36,519 nt of DNA from Paracoccaceae bacterium (GCA_014859945.1 JACZKR010000199.1:1-36519); one strand, 5' to 3'; counted from the first letter of the stretch, positions 21,802-30,774 are shown. The notes: generated by a model not told the origin, from the sequence alone. Made by a program: numbers and translations.

Positions 21802-22965
21802 TCAGTAGGCCTTGCCGCGGGCCGACACCGGCCAGACGACCTCAACCTTGCCGCCCCGCACGCCGACATACCAGTCATGCACGTTGCAGGTCGGGTCGCA
21901 GTGGCCGGGCACAAGGCGCAGCTTGTCGTTGACCTTCAGCACGCCATCGGGGTCTTCGACCACGCCATGTTCGTCGCTGCACTTGACGTATTTCACGTCC
22001 GTCCGCCCAAAGACCACCGGCAGGCCGCTGTCCACCGACTGCGCCTTGAGGCCGGCATCCACAATCGCCTTGTCGGCCTTGGCGTGGCTCATGACGCTGG
22101 TCAGGATGAACAGCGCATTCTCCCACTCGCCCCGGTCGATGCGGTTGCCGTCCTTGTCCAGGATGCGGCCATAGTCGGCATCCATGAAGGCATAGCTGCC
22201 GCACTGAAGTTCGTTGTAAACACCCGAGGCGCTTTCGAAATAATAGCTGCCGGTGCCGCCGCCCGAGACGAGTTCAGGCTTCAGGCCCACCGCCTCCAGC
22301 CCTGCGACACAGTCCTTCACCTGCGCGATGGCGGCATCCAGCTTGGCCTTGCGGTCTTCGTAGCGGTCCATGTGCTGCATGGCACCCTGATAGGCCTGAA
22401 TGCCTGTGAACTTCAGGCCCGGCGCGGCGGCGACGGCCTGGGCGATGGCCACCACCTCGTCGGGCGTCTTCACGCCGCAGCGGCCCGCGCCGCAGTCGAT
22501 CTCGACGAAAACCTCGATCTGCGTCCCGTGCTTCACCGCCGCCGCCGACAGATCGGCGACGTTCGCCACATCATCCACACAGACGATCGTCCGCGCTCCC
22601 AGCTTGGGCAGCCGCGCCAGCCGGTCGATCTTGGCCGGGTCGCGCACCTGATTGCTGACCAGCACATCCCTGATCCCGCCGCGGGCAAAGACTTCGGCCT
22701 CGCTGACCTTCTGGCAGCAGACGCCCACGGCGCCGCCCAGCCGTTCCTGCAGCTTGGCCACATCCACCGACTTGTGCATCTTGCCATGCACCCGGTGGCG
22801 CATGCCGTGGGCGCGGGCATAGTCGCCCATCTTGACGATGTTGCGTTCAAGCGCGTCCAGATCAAGGATCAGGCAGGGCGTCTGGATGTCGGCCTCGGCC
22901 ATGCCCGGCAGGGCGGGAATGTCATAGCCGACTTCCATGTTCTCGAAGGTGGCGGATGCGTTCAT
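21802..22965 (-). CDS. bhcC: beta-hydroxyaspartate aldolase BhcC
   Basis: A 387-residue PLP enzyme of the alanine racemase-like (fold III) D-threonine aldolase/DSD1 family. The PLP lysine is in RVHGKMHKS (Lys62), and PGHCDPTCNVHDWYVGVRGG near 353-372 carries the His/Cys metal-binding region. BhcC condenses glycine with glyoxylate to (2R,3S)-beta-hydroxyaspartate, the carbon-joining step of the cycle. It starts 3 bp after bhcB. Family membership is clear, and specificity follows from the full bhcABCD context. Confidence 0.92.
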   Translation of the reverse strand: MNASATFENMEVGYDIPALPGMAEADIQTPCLILDLDALERNIVKMGDYARAHGMRHRVHGKMHKSVDVAKLQERLGGAVGVCCQKVSEAEVFARGGIRDVLVSNQVRDPAKIDRLARLPKLGARTIVCVDDVANVADLSAAAVKHGTQIEVFVEIDCGAGRCGVKTPDEVVAIAQAVAAAPGLKFTGIQAYQGAMQHMDRYEDRKAKLDAAIAQVKDCVAGLEAVGLKPELVSGGGTGSYYFESASGVYNELQCGSYAFMDADYGRILDKDGNRIDRGEWENALFILTSVMSHAKADKAIVDAGLKAQSVDSGLPVVFGRTDVKYVKCSDEHGVVEDPDGVLKVNDKLRLVPGHCDPTCNVHDWYVGVRGGKVEVVWPVSARGKAY

Positions 22966-22968
22966 GGC

Positions 22969-23925
22969 TCAGACTCCTTGAATCCAGGGCAGCTTGTCCA
23001 GATCGACATTGCCGCCGGTAATGATGATGCCCACCCGCTTGCCGCGGAAGGCGCCGGGGTTTTTCAGCACGGTGGCCAGCGGAACCGCGCTGGACGGTTC
23101 CATCACCACGCGCAGATGCTTCCAGATCAGCTTCATCGCCGTGACGATTTCCGCGTCCGAGGCCGTGTAGATCTCGCTGACATGGGTCTTCACGAAATGC
23201 CAGGTCAGGTCTTTCAGCGGCACCAGAAGCCCGTCGGCAATGGTCTTTGGCGCGTCGTCGGCAATGATATGGCCGGCCTTGAAGCTGCGATAGGCGTCGT
23301 CGGCCTGCTCGGGCTCGGCCGCGATGACCTGCGTTTCGGGCGCCAGCCGCGACAGCGTCAGGCAGGTACCCGAGATCATGCCGCCCCCGCCGATCGGCGC
23401 CACCACCATGTCCAGCCCGCCGGTCTGTTCCATGAACTCACGCGCGCAGGTGCCCTGACCGGCAATCACCCGGGGATCGTTGTAGGGATGCACGAAGTCG
23501 CCCCCCGTCGCCTCCTGCACCTTGGCAAAGGTCGCCTCGCGGCTGGAGGTCGAAGGCTCGCATTCGGTGATCACCCCGCCATAGCGGCGGACGGTGTCTT
23601 TCTTGGCCTGCGGCGCGGTGCGCGGCATCACCACGTTGCAGGGAATGCCGCGCAGCATGGCGGCATAGGACAGGCAAGAGGCATGGTTGCCCGAGGAATG
23701 GGTGGCCACGCCGCGCCGCGCCTGTTCGTCGCTCAGCCCGAAGACGGCATTCGCCGCGCCGCGCACCTTGAAGGCGCCGGGTTCCTGAAAGTTCTCGCAT
23801 TTGAAGAACAGCTGCGCCCCGGTCAGCTCGTTCAGAAAGTCCGAGCTGCGGACCGGCGTCTGCCGGATATGCGGCCGGACGCGGTCATGGGCCGCCAGCA
23901 TGTCCTCATAGGTCGGAATATACAT
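22969..23925 (-). CDS. bhcB: beta-hydroxyaspartate dehydratase BhcB
   Basis: A 318-residue fold-II PLP enzyme of the threonine/serine dehydratase family. PLP Lys53 is in EPGAFKVRGAANA, substrate-binding SSGNHASCLSYAA follows, and the phosphate-binding loop is PIGGGGMISG. BhcB removes water from beta-hydroxyaspartate to give iminosuccinate. It lies 9 bp after bhcA. Standing alone it would be called threonine dehydratase or serine racemase; the four-gene set decides the call. Confidence 0.92.
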   Translation of the reverse strand: MYIPTYEDMLAAHDRVRPHIRQTPVRSSDFLNELTGAQLFFKCENFQEPGAFKVRGAANAVFGLSDEQARRGVATHSSGNHASCLSYAAMLRGIPCNVVMPRTAPQAKKDTVRRYGGVITECEPSTSSREATFAKVQEATGGDFVHPYNDPRVIAGQGTCAREFMEQTGGLDMVVAPIGGGGMISGTCLTLSRLAPETQVIAAEPEQADDAYRSFKAGHIIADDAPKTIADGLLVPLKDLTWHFVKTHVSEIYTASDAEIVTAMKLIWKHLRVVMEPSSAVPLATVLKNPGAFRGKRVGIIITGGNVDLDKLPWIQGV

Positions 23926-23934
23926 GGGTCCCCC

Positions 23935-25104
23935 TCAGGCAGCGGTGCTGCGGTAATGGTCCTGCGCCGCGGCCACGCCCGAGCCCAGCCGGATGCTCAG
24001 GCCCAGGTCGGCCATGCACATCTCGGCCGTGGCGATGCCGGACAGCGCCATCACATCGGTCAGCATGCCCAGATGGCCGATGCGGAACACCTTGCCCGCC
24101 ACTTCACCCAGACCCACACCGAAGGCCACGCCGTATTTCGTGGCGGCATGGGTCACGATTCTGGTGGCGTTGAAGCCTTCGGGCGTGCGGATGGCGCTGA
24201 CCGTATCGGAATAAACCTCGGGCCCCGCCGCGCACAGTTGCAGCCCCCAGGCTGCAACAGCGCGGCGCACGCCCTCGGCAATGCGGTGGTGACGGGCGAA
24301 GACATTCTCCAGCCCCTCATCCAGCAGCATCTGCGAGGTCAGCTTCAGCCCGTTCAGCAGACCCACCGGCGGCGTATAGGGAAAGGCATTGGCGGCATAG
24401 CTGCGCGTCATGTCGGCAATGTCAAAGAAGGTGCGCGGCAGCCGCGCGGTCTTCGACGCCTCAACCGCCCGGTCGGAAAAGCCCAGGATCGCCAGCCCGG
24501 CCGGCAGCATGAAGCCCTTCTGGCTGCCCGTCACCGCCACATCGACGCCCCAGTCGTCAAAGCGGAAATCCATCGAGGCGATCGAGGACACGCCATCGAC
24601 AAACAGCAGCGCCGGATGGCCCGCCGCATCCAGCGCGCGACGCACCGCGGCGATGTCCGACTTCACGCCGGTCGCGGTTTCGTTATGGGTGGCCAGCACC
24701 GCCTTGATCCGGTGCCCCTTGTCGGCCGCCAGCGCCTCGGCATAGCGGTCGGCCGGCAGGCCCTGACCCCAGGGGGTTTCGACGATCTGCACATCCAGCC
24801 CGTGACGCTGGCACAGGTCGATCCAGCGGTGGCTGAACATGCCGTTGCGCGCCGCCAGCACGGTGTCACCCGGCGAAAGGGTATTGCTGATCGCGGTCTC
24901 CCAGCCCCCGGTTCCGGTGGACGGGTAAACGAAGATATGCGCGCTGTCAGACTTCAGGACCTTGCGGACATTCTCAAGGCAGGGGTTCAGGATACCTGCA
25001 AAGGCCGGTGAGCGGTGGTCGATCGTCGGCACATAGCAGGCGTTGCGCACCTCTTCGGGAATGTTCGTCGGGCCGGGAATGAACACGGGGTTCTGAAGGC
25101 TCAT
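23935..25104 (-). CDS. bhcA: L-aspartate:glyoxylate aminotransferase BhcA
   Basis: A 389-residue class-V aminotransferase (serine-glyoxylate aminotransferase-like): FIPGPTNIPEEVR at the start, YPSTGTGGWETA phosphate-binding loop, FVDGVSSIASM, and the PLP lysine Lys196 in VTGSQKGFMLP. BhcA transfers the amino group of aspartate to glyoxylate, giving glycine and oxaloacetate, the net output of the cycle. The start at 25104 has GAGGAG upstream; the frame runs on to 25296, but that extension overlaps the regulatory region and the regulator gene. It is the first gene of the operon and divergent from bhcR. Confidence 0.93.
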   Translation of the reverse strand: MSLQNPVFIPGPTNIPEEVRNACYVPTIDHRSPAFAGILNPCLENVRKVLKSDSAHIFVYPSTGTGGWETAISNTLSPGDTVLAARNGMFSHRWIDLCQRHGLDVQIVETPWGQGLPADRYAEALAADKGHRIKAVLATHNETATGVKSDIAAVRRALDAAGHPALLFVDGVSSIASMDFRFDDWGVDVAVTGSQKGFMLPAGLAILGFSDRAVEASKTARLPRTFFDIADMTRSYAANAFPYTPPVGLLNGLKLTSQMLLDEGLENVFARHHRIAEGVRRAVAAWGLQLCAAGPEVYSDTVSAIRTPEGFNATRIVTHAATKYGVAFGVGLGEVAGKVFRIGHLGMLTDVMALSGIATAEMCMADLGLSIRLGSGVAAAQDHYRSTAA

Positions 25105-25226
25105 GGCGGTCTCCTCGCATCGTTTTCCGCAGGCTAGCGGGTGTTCCGCGCCGATGAAATAATTTCGAAACCGCGCCACGGACTGTCTGGAATCTGAATA
25201 ATGTAGTGTTGCCAGTGGCTTATATT

Positions 25227-25241
25227 TTTCATATCGTGAAA
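25227..25241. promoter_or_regulatory. candidate BhcR operator between bhcA and bhcR
   Basis: TTTCA (25227-25231), TATCG, TGAAA (25237-25241) form a perfect 5-bp inverted repeat with a 5-bp spacer. This is the size of IclR-family sites, and it lies 30 bp before the bhcR start in the 167-bp divergent gap. An unrelated-looking TTTCGAAA palindrome lies closer to bhcA at 25163-25170. Binding is inferred, not shown. Confidence 0.5.
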
Positions 25242-25271
25242 TCGTTTTTCTTACGTATCCGGAGGCATCAT

Positions 25272-26120
25272 ATGGAAAGCGCTGACAATGCCGCACTTGC
25301 CCCCCGCAGGGCGCGCGGCAGGCCCCGCAGCTGGGCCGATACGACCGATCAGACCCTGATCAAGTCGCTGGACCGCGCGATGGTCGTGCTGGATCATGTC
25401 AGCCAGGGCCGCGGCCAGACCCTGACCGCGATTTCGGACGATCTGGGGCAGTCGCCCGCCACCGTCTACCGCATCCTCGTCACGCTGGAAGGCCGGGGTC
25501 TGGTTGAGTTCGAGGCCCCCGAACAGCTTTGGCACATTGGCGCCCGCGCCTTTGAAATCGGCGCGCGCTTCCTGCGACGCACCAGCCTTGTGGAACGGGC
25601 GCGGCCGATCATGCGCCGGCTGATGGAGGAAACCGGCGAAACTGCCAATCTGGGGATCGAGCGGGACGGCTCGGTGCTGTTCGTCAGCCAGGTTGAAACC
25701 CACGAAAGCATTCGCGCCTTCTTCCCGCCCGGTACGCTTTCGCCGCTGCATGCCTCGGGCATCGGCAAGGCGCTTCTGGCGCATATGGACGGCGACCGGC
25801 GGCGGCGGCATCTGGCCTCGGCCCCGCGTCAGGCCTTCACCGACCGCACCCTGACCGACCGCGCCGCGATAGAGGCCGAGATGGCGCTGATCCGCGGCCG
25901 GGGCTATGCCGTGGATGATGAAGAACGCACGCGCGGCATGCGCTGCATCGCCGCCCCGGTCTTTGACCTGAACGGCGAGGTGGTGGCCGGAATCTCGGTC
26001 TCGGGGCCGACAACGCGGGTCAGCGGCCCGGCGGCCACCGCCCTGTCGCGCCCGGTGATTGTGGCTGCGGCCGAACTGACCGCGGCCATCGGCGGCAGGG
26101 GGCCGGCCCCGCCCGGCTGA
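25272..26120 (+). CDS. bhcR: IclR-family regulator of the beta-hydroxyaspartate cycle
   Basis: A 282-residue regulator with an N-terminal winged helix (SLDRAMVVLDHVSQGRGQTL, TAISDDLGQSPATVYRILVT) and the IclR effector domain (TGETANLGIERDGSVLFVSQ, LHASGIGKALLAHM, RTRGMRCIAAPVFDLNGEVV). The ATG at 25272 has a GGAGG at 25261-25265; an upstream in-frame GTG at 25206 would extend into the operator. In Paracoccus the homologous BhcR senses glyoxylate and controls bhcABCD, and the same divergent layout is seen here. Its N-terminal arm is rich in Arg and Pro (RRARGRPRSW). Confidence 0.92.
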   Translation: MESADNAALAPRRARGRPRSWADTTDQTLIKSLDRAMVVLDHVSQGRGQTLTAISDDLGQSPATVYRILVTLEGRGLVEFEAPEQLWHIGARAFEIGARFLRRTSLVERARPIMRRLMEETGETANLGIERDGSVLFVSQVETHESIRAFFPPGTLSPLHASGIGKALLAHMDGDRRRRHLASAPRQAFTDRTLTDRAAIEAEMALIRGRGYAVDDEERTRGMRCIAAPVFDLNGEVVAGISVSGPTTRVSGPAATALSRPVIVAAAELTAAIGGRGPAPPG

Positions 26121-26248
26121 ACGCCCCGTGGTCATCGGAATAAGGGATTCCCGCCCCACGCCGCGCTTGATCGGCCGGGGCCTTTCGCACATGATCCGCG
26201 CATTCCAGGCGCCGTCAGGCATCACATTTCTGTTGAAGGAGGCGGACC

Positions 26249-27226
26249 ATGGCCGGTCCCGTCATTACTGAAGACTACCAGCGCAAGCTTGAGAATTTCA
26301 TCACCGCGGTGCCGCTTTATTACGGCGACAAACCTGGTGAGACGGGTGAGGTGCGGTCGATGGGCAAGGGGTCAAAGACCCTGAACACCCAGAACGGCAA
26401 GTTCACCGCCGACGATGTCGATGCGATCAAGGCCGACATCAAGACCAACGCCGACTTTCAGCGGATGACGGGCTACACCCATTACGACCTGCTGAAGAAA
26501 TGGGTGAACGACCGCACCACCACCTGCAACGAGTTCTGCTCGAAATGCGCGGTGGCGATGGGCTACACGTCGAAGGACGGCGTCGGCAAGTTCGACATCG
26601 CCGACTGGCTGACGCGCTATGGCCTTGGCCACTGCTGGGTGCCCGCCTCGACCGGGGCCGAGCCGAAATATGGTGATGTGTTCCGCATGTTCGCCAAGTC
26701 GCTGGACCGCAACGGCGTGAACCTGAACCACATGGGCGTCTCGCTCTATATCGACGGCAAGAACTGGTACACGGTGGAATCGGGGCAGGGCGGCCCCACC
26801 ACCGGCTATGACGTGATCAAGCGCAAGCGCCATGACTGGAAGCCGGATTCGCTGCAGGGCTGGGTGAACATGAAGGCCCTGATCGACGCCGAAAAGCCCA
26901 TCCCGCACTGGCTGGGCGGCTGGTGGGAGGTTGAGGAAGGCGCCTACGAAGTCTGGTATTATTACTTCGGCGCGCCCAACAAGGTCTATTACAGCCAGGA
27001 GGCGCCGACCAGCCTTTACGCCCCGCCGAACCGCCCCGGAACCATCGGGTCGTTCTCGATGAAGGGGATGTTCGGCGTCCAGATCAGCTGGAACAGCGCC
27101 GATGTGGACGAAGAACTGACCGCCGGCATCCAGGACCCGAAGAAGCGCCGCTTCACCATGGCCGGCAAAAGCGCCAACGGCGTGCCGATCAAGGCCGAAC
27201 GGATGATGATTCAGGGTCTGCTCTGA
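26249..27226 (+). CDS. unrecognised protein with CHAP/NlpC-like Cys-His layout
   Basis: A 325-residue protein of no family I recognise with certainty, with an AAGGAGG ribosome site. There is no signal peptide. Residues 90-180 look like a papain-fold amidase: TTTCNEFCSKCAVAMGY (Cys93, Cys97, Cys100), KYGDVFRMF (compare the PGDVVVF strand of CHAP domains), then LNHMGVSLYIDG (His161) and WYTVESGQGG. The C-terminal 100 residues include Trp/Tyr-rich stretches (HWLGGWWEVEEGAYEVWYYYFG) like a beta-rich binding domain. The N-terminal 85 residues are helical with a short EF-hand-like helical stretch TADDVDAIKADI. Possibly a peptidoglycan or effector-type amidase or an inactive relative. It stands alone between bhcR and rnd. 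Confidence 0.75.
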   Translation: MAGPVITEDYQRKLENFITAVPLYYGDKPGETGEVRSMGKGSKTLNTQNGKFTADDVDAIKADIKTNADFQRMTGYTHYDLLKKWVNDRTTTCNEFCSKCAVAMGYTSKDGVGKFDIADWLTRYGLGHCWVPASTGAEPKYGDVFRMFAKSLDRNGVNLNHMGVSLYIDGKNWYTVESGQGGPTTGYDVIKRKRHDWKPDSLQGWVNMKALIDAEKPIPHWLGGWWEVEEGAYEVWYYYFGAPNKVYYSQEAPTSLYAPPNRPGTIGSFSMKGMFGVQISWNSADVDEELTAGIQDPKKRRFTMAGKSANGVPIKAERMMIQGLL

Positions 27227-27270
27227 CGCGGCGGAATGGTCGGGCTTTCGCCGGTCGGCGCGGGCGGCGG

Positions 27271-27300
27271 TTGACCCCCGCCCCCCGCCGGGTCTATCGA
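27271..27300 (+). promoter_or_regulatory. candidate promoter of the rnd-kdsD-lptCAB operon
   Basis: TTGACC (27271-27276) and TATCGA (27295-27300) are 18 bp apart, matching sigma-70 -35 well and -10 only partly. They lie 30 bp upstream of the rnd start in a 103-bp gap. Prediction by eye. Confidence 0.4.
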
Positions 27301-27329
27301 GACACGACCCTTTCAGACGGACGCCCGCC

Positions 27330-27944
27330 TTGGCCATCTTCCTCCACCAGAACGACCTTCCCGACGGGCTGACCCTTGGTCCCGTCGTCGCCATCGACAC
27401 CGAGACGATGGGCCTTGACCCGCGCCGCGACCGGCTTTGCGTGGTGCAACTGTCTGCAGGCGACGGAAACGCCCATCTGGTGCAGATCGCCCGGGGCCAG
27501 ACGGCGGCGCCCAACCTGTGCCGCATGCTGGCCGATCCTTCGGTGCTGAAGCTGTTCCATTTCGGCCGTTTTGACGTGGCCGCCCTTCAGCGCGCCTTCG
27601 GGGTGCGCACCGCGCCGGTCTGGTGCACCAAGATCGCCTCGAAGCTGATCCGCACCTACACCGACCGTCACGGGCTGAAATACCTGCTGGCCGAATATGC
27701 CGGCGTCGACGTCTCAAAGGCGCAGCAGACCAGCGACTGGGGTTCGCCCGTGCTGACCGACGCGCAGAAGGAATATGCGGCGTCAGACGTGCTGTACCTG
27801 CACAAGCTGAAAGACGCGCTTGAAGCCATCCTGATCCGTGAGGGGCGGCTGGACCTTGCGCAAAGCTGTTTTGATTTCCTGCCGGCCCGGGCCGAACTGG
27901 ACCTTCTGGGATGGGAAGAGCCGAATGACATCTTCCACCACTGA
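27330..27944 (+). CDS. rnd: ribonuclease D
   Basis: A 204-residue 3'-5' exonuclease domain with the DEDDy residues visible: VVAIDTETMGL (Asp, Glu), LFHFGRFDVAAL (Asp) and YAASDVLYLHKL (Tyr-x3-Asp). It lacks the C-terminal HRDC domains of E. coli RNase D, so it is the short form common in alphaproteobacteria. It trims 3' ends of tRNA and other RNAs. The start is a TTG at 27330 with no good ribosome site; no better in-frame start exists before the catalytic domain. It overlaps kdsD by 20 bp. Confidence 0.88.
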   Translation: MAIFLHQNDLPDGLTLGPVVAIDTETMGLDPRRDRLCVVQLSAGDGNAHLVQIARGQTAAPNLCRMLADPSVLKLFHFGRFDVAALQRAFGVRTAPVWCTKIASKLIRTYTDRHGLKYLLAEYAGVDVSKAQQTSDWGSPVLTDAQKEYAASDVLYLHKLKDALEAILIREGRLDLAQSCFDFLPARAELDLLGWEEPNDIFHH

Positions 27945-28890
27945 TTTCCTGGCCACCGCCCGCCGCGTCATCGCGCGTGAGGCCGAGGCGCTGGGCGCCC
28001 TGGGCGCGGGGCTGGGTGAAGGCTTTGCCGATGCCGTCCGGCTGATCCTGGGCACCGAGGGGCGGGTGATCGTTTCCGGCATGGGCAAGTCGGGCCATAT
28101 CGCCCGCAAGATTGCTGCAACGCTGGCCTCAACCGGCACACCCGCGCATTTCGTGCATCCGGCCGAGGCCAGCCATGGCGATCTGGGCATGGTGACCAAG
28201 GGCGACGTGGCGCTGGTCATCTCGAACTCGGGCGAGACGCCGGAACTCTCGGACATCATCGCCCATACCCGCCGCTTCGGCATTCCGATGATCGGCATCA
28301 CCGCCCGGGCGGACTCGACGCTGGGCCGGCAGGCCGACGTGGTGTTGGTGCTGCCCCCGGTGCCCGAAGCCTGCGAGACGGGGATCGTGCCCACCACCTC
28401 GACCACCATGACGCTGGCCCTGGGCGATGCCCTTGCCATCGCGCTGATGGAGCACCGGCAGTTCACGCCCGAACATTTCCGCATGTTCCACCCCGGCGGC
28501 AAGCTGGGGGCGAAGCTTCTGAAGGTGCGCGACCTGATGCACACCGACATGCCGCTGATCGCCGAAACCGCGCCCATGAGCGAGGCCCTGCTGGAAATCA
28601 GCCGCAAGGGTTTTGGCATGGTGGGGGTGACCGATGCCGATGGCCGGCTGGCCGGCATCATCACCGACGGCGACCTGCGCCGCCACATGCAGGGCCTGCT
28701 GGACCAGACGGCCGGCGCCGTGATGACGCGCAATCCCCGCACCATCGCGCCCGATGCCTTCTCGGAAACCGCCGTGGCAGTGATGAACGACCGCAAGATC
28801 ACCTGCCTTTTCGTCGTCTCGCCCGACGATCCGGGCCGGGCGCAGGGCATCCTGCACATCCACGATTTTCTGCGCGCCGGGGTGGTCTAG
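27925..28890 (+). CDS. kdsD: D-arabinose-5-phosphate isomerase (KdsD/KpsF family)
   Basis: A 321-residue protein: SIS sugar-isomerase domain (VSGMGKSGHIARKIAATLAS, HPAEASHGDLGM, ISNSGETPEL) and a tandem CBS pair from about residue 200 (LMHTDMPLI... and VMTRNPRTIAPD). It converts ribulose-5-phosphate to arabinose-5-phosphate, the first step to Kdo. The ATG at 27925 lies inside the end of rnd with GGGAAGAG upstream; longer in-frame starts would overlap rnd further. Location directly before lptC-lptA-lptB supports KdsD over the capsule paralogue KpsF. Confidence 0.92.
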   Translation: MTSSTTDFLATARRVIAREAEALGALGAGLGEGFADAVRLILGTEGRVIVSGMGKSGHIARKIAATLASTGTPAHFVHPAEASHGDLGMVTKGDVALVISNSGETPELSDIIAHTRRFGIPMIGITARADSTLGRQADVVLVLPPVPEACETGIVPTTSTTMTLALGDALAIALMEHRQFTPEHFRMFHPGGKLGAKLLKVRDLMHTDMPLIAETAPMSEALLEISRKGFGMVGVTDADGRLAGIITDGDLRRHMQGLLDQTAGAVMTRNPRTIAPDAFSETAVAVMNDRKITCLFVVSPDDPGRAQGILHIHDFLRAGVV

Positions 28891-28891
28891 G

Positions 28892-29494
28892 ATGGCGGGG
28901 GCCGCGCGCGACAACCTGCATTCGCGTGTCGTGGCGCTGTTGAAAGTGGTGATGCCGCTGGCGGCGCTGGCCATCCTGTCGTCGCTGTTCCTGTTTTCCC
29001 GCACCATCGACCCGCAGGACGCCATTCCTTACGCCGATGTCGATGTCGAAGACCGTCTGCGCCAGCCCCGGCTGACCGATGCCGGCTATTCCGGCATGAC
29101 CGAGGATGGCGCCGCGCTGACCCTGACCGCGGCCGAGGCGCGGCCGGATGAAACCGGCGGCACGGCGACGGGGCTTTCCGGGGTTCTCAGCACCGCCGAC
29201 GGTGCCACGACCCGCATCATCGCGCCGCAGGCCGTGATCGACAGCAAGGCCCGCCGGATCGAGCTTTCGGGCGGGGTGCAGCTTGTCTCGTCCTCGGGCT
29301 ATCAGATCGACAGCACCGGCTTCGGGCTGGCGCTGGACCGGACCTGGATGGAAAGCCGCGGGCCTGTCACCGCCCTTGGCCCGATGGGCGATATTCGCGC
29401 CGACAGCCTGCGGCTTGACCGCAACGCTGACGGCGCGAGCTATCTTCTGGTTTTCAACGGCGCTGTGCGGCTGGTATATCAACCGGCGAAATGA
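28892..29494 (+). CDS. lptC: LPS export protein LptC
   Basis: A 200-residue inner membrane-anchored periplasmic protein. One N-terminal helix ([20 protein letters not shown], residues about 12-31) is followed by a beta-jellyroll OstA-like domain ([27 protein letters not shown]-type strands, [19 protein letters not shown]). LptC joins the LptB2FG ABC transporter to the periplasmic bridge that moves LPS to the outer membrane. It begins 1 bp after kdsD and overlaps lptA by ATGA. Confidence 0.9.
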   Translation: MAGAARDNLHSRVVALLKVVMPLAALAILSSLFLFSRTIDPQDAIPYADVDVEDRLRQPRLTDAGYSGMTEDGAALTLTAAEARPDETGGTATGLSGVLSTADGATTRIIAPQAVIDSKARRIELSGGVQLVSSSGYQIDSTGFGLALDRTWMESRGPVTALGPMGDIRADSLRLDRNADGASYLLVFNGAVRLVYQPAK

Positions 29495-29997
29495 CGGATT
29501 TTCCCATGACCAAGCCCCTTCTGTTCCTTGCCCTTGCCGCCGCCCTTGCCCTGACCGGCCCCGCCGGCGCGCAGGGCACGGATGTCCGCTTCGGCGGGCT
29601 GAAGGCCGACACCACGCTGCCGGTGGAACTGAAGGCCGACAGCCTGACGGTCGATCAGGCCAGCGGTCAGGCGGTCTTTGCCGGCAATGTCGTGGTCTCG
29701 CAGGGCGAGATGAAGCTTTCGGCCGACACGATCCGCGTCGAATACGCCGAGGGCAGCCAGAAGATCGAACGCCTGCACGCCAGCGGCAACGTGCTGCTGG
29801 TCAATGCCAGCGACGCCGCGCAGGCGTCAGAGGCCGTCTATACCATCGACAGCGGCGAAGTGGTGATGACGGGCGACGTTCTTCTCACGCAGGGCCAGGC
29901 CGCCATCCGCGGCGGGCGTCTGGTGATCGACCTCAAATCCGGCGCCGGCCGGATGGAGGGCGGGGTGACCACCACCTTCGTCCCGGGGGGCAACTGA
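29491..29997 (+). CDS. lptA: LPS transport periplasmic protein LptA
   Basis: A 168-residue OstA-domain protein. An N-terminal signal peptide ([20 protein letters not shown], cleavage near AGA-QG) is followed by the repeating jellyroll strands [39 protein letters not shown] and [20 protein letters not shown]. LptA forms the periplasmic bridge between LptC and LptD. ATG 29491 overlaps the lptC stop; an alternative ATG at 29506 starts right at the signal peptide and is also plausible. Confidence 0.92.
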   Translation: MTDFPMTKPLLFLALAAALALTGPAGAQGTDVRFGGLKADTTLPVELKADSLTVDQASGQAVFAGNVVVSQGEMKLSADTIRVEYAEGSQKIERLHASGNVLLVNASDAAQASEAVYTIDSGEVVMTGDVLLTQGQAAIRGGRLVIDLKSGAGRMEGGVTTTFVPGGN

Positions 29998-30755
29998 TGG
30001 CTTCCCCCGAACTGACCGTGACGCCCGGTGGCGGCGGGCTTGCCATCCGCAACCTGCGCAAAAGCTACAAGCGCCGCCCGGTGATCCGCGATGTCACGCT
30101 GCAGCTGAACCGGGGCGAGGTGGTGGCGCTGCTGGGCCCCAACGGCTGCGGCAAGACCACGACCTTCTACGCCATCGCCGGGCTGATCACCCCCGAAGGC
30201 GGGCAGGTGCTGATTGACGGACGCGACGTGACGGCGCTGCCGATGTATCGCCGCGCGCGCCTTGGCATCGGCTATCTGCCGCAAGAGGTTTCGATCTTCC
30301 GGGGCCTTTCGGTCGAAGACAACATCCTTGCCGTGCTGGAGATTCGCGAACCCGACCGTCACAAGCGGCGCGAGCGGCTGGAAGAACTGCTGGGCGAATT
30401 CTCGATCACCCACATCCGCCGCGCACCTGCGCTGGCGCTGTCGGGCGGCGAACGCCGCCGGGTTGAGATTGCGCGCTGCCTGGCGGCTGATCCGAAATAC
30501 CTGTTGCTGGACGAACCCTTCGCCGGGGTCGATCCCATCGCCGTGGGCGAAATCCGCCATCTGGTGCATGATCTGAAAAGCCGCGGAATCGGCGTTCTGA
30601 TTACCGACCACAACGTGCGCGAGACGCTCGACATCGTGGACCGCGCCTACATCCTGCATGACGGCGGGGTGCTGAAGACCGGCACCGCGGATGAGATCGT
30701 GAAGGACGAAATGGTGCGCCGGGTCTATCTGGGCGAGAATTTCCGCATCATTTGA
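29997..30755 (+). CDS. lptB: LPS export ABC transporter ATPase LptB
   Basis: A 252-residue ATPase: Walker [15 protein letters not shown]-loop [18 protein letters not shown], signature [15 protein letters not shown], Walker [16 protein letters not shown] and switch His in [11 protein letters not shown]. These are typical LptB motifs. The ATG overlaps the lptA stop and a GGGGGG run provides a ribosome site. It drives LPS extraction with LptFG, which are not in this window. Confidence 0.95.
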   Translation: MASPELTVTPGGGGLAIRNLRKSYKRRPVIRDVTLQLNRGEVVALLGPNGCGKTTTFYAIAGLITPEGGQVLIDGRDVTALPMYRRARLGIGYLPQEVSIFRGLSVEDNILAVLEIREPDRHKRRERLEELLGEFSITHIRRAPALALSGGERRRVEIARCLAADPKYLLLDEPFAGVDPIAVGEIRHLVHDLKSRGIGVLITDHNVRETLDIVDRAYILHDGGVLKTGTADEIVKDEMVRRVYLGENFRII

Positions 30756-30774
30756 AACCGGCCGCAGACCGCGG

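Noticed and set aside
21649-25011. A 1120-codon plus-strand open frame
   Set aside because: It is antisense to bhcC, bhcB and bhcA, with biased composition and no domain. Its length comes from high GC with few stop codons.
25105-25296. N-terminal extension of bhcA
   Set aside because: It would run through the regulatory gap and overlap bhcR; the internal ATG at 25104 has a GAGGAG and begins exactly at the conserved protein start.
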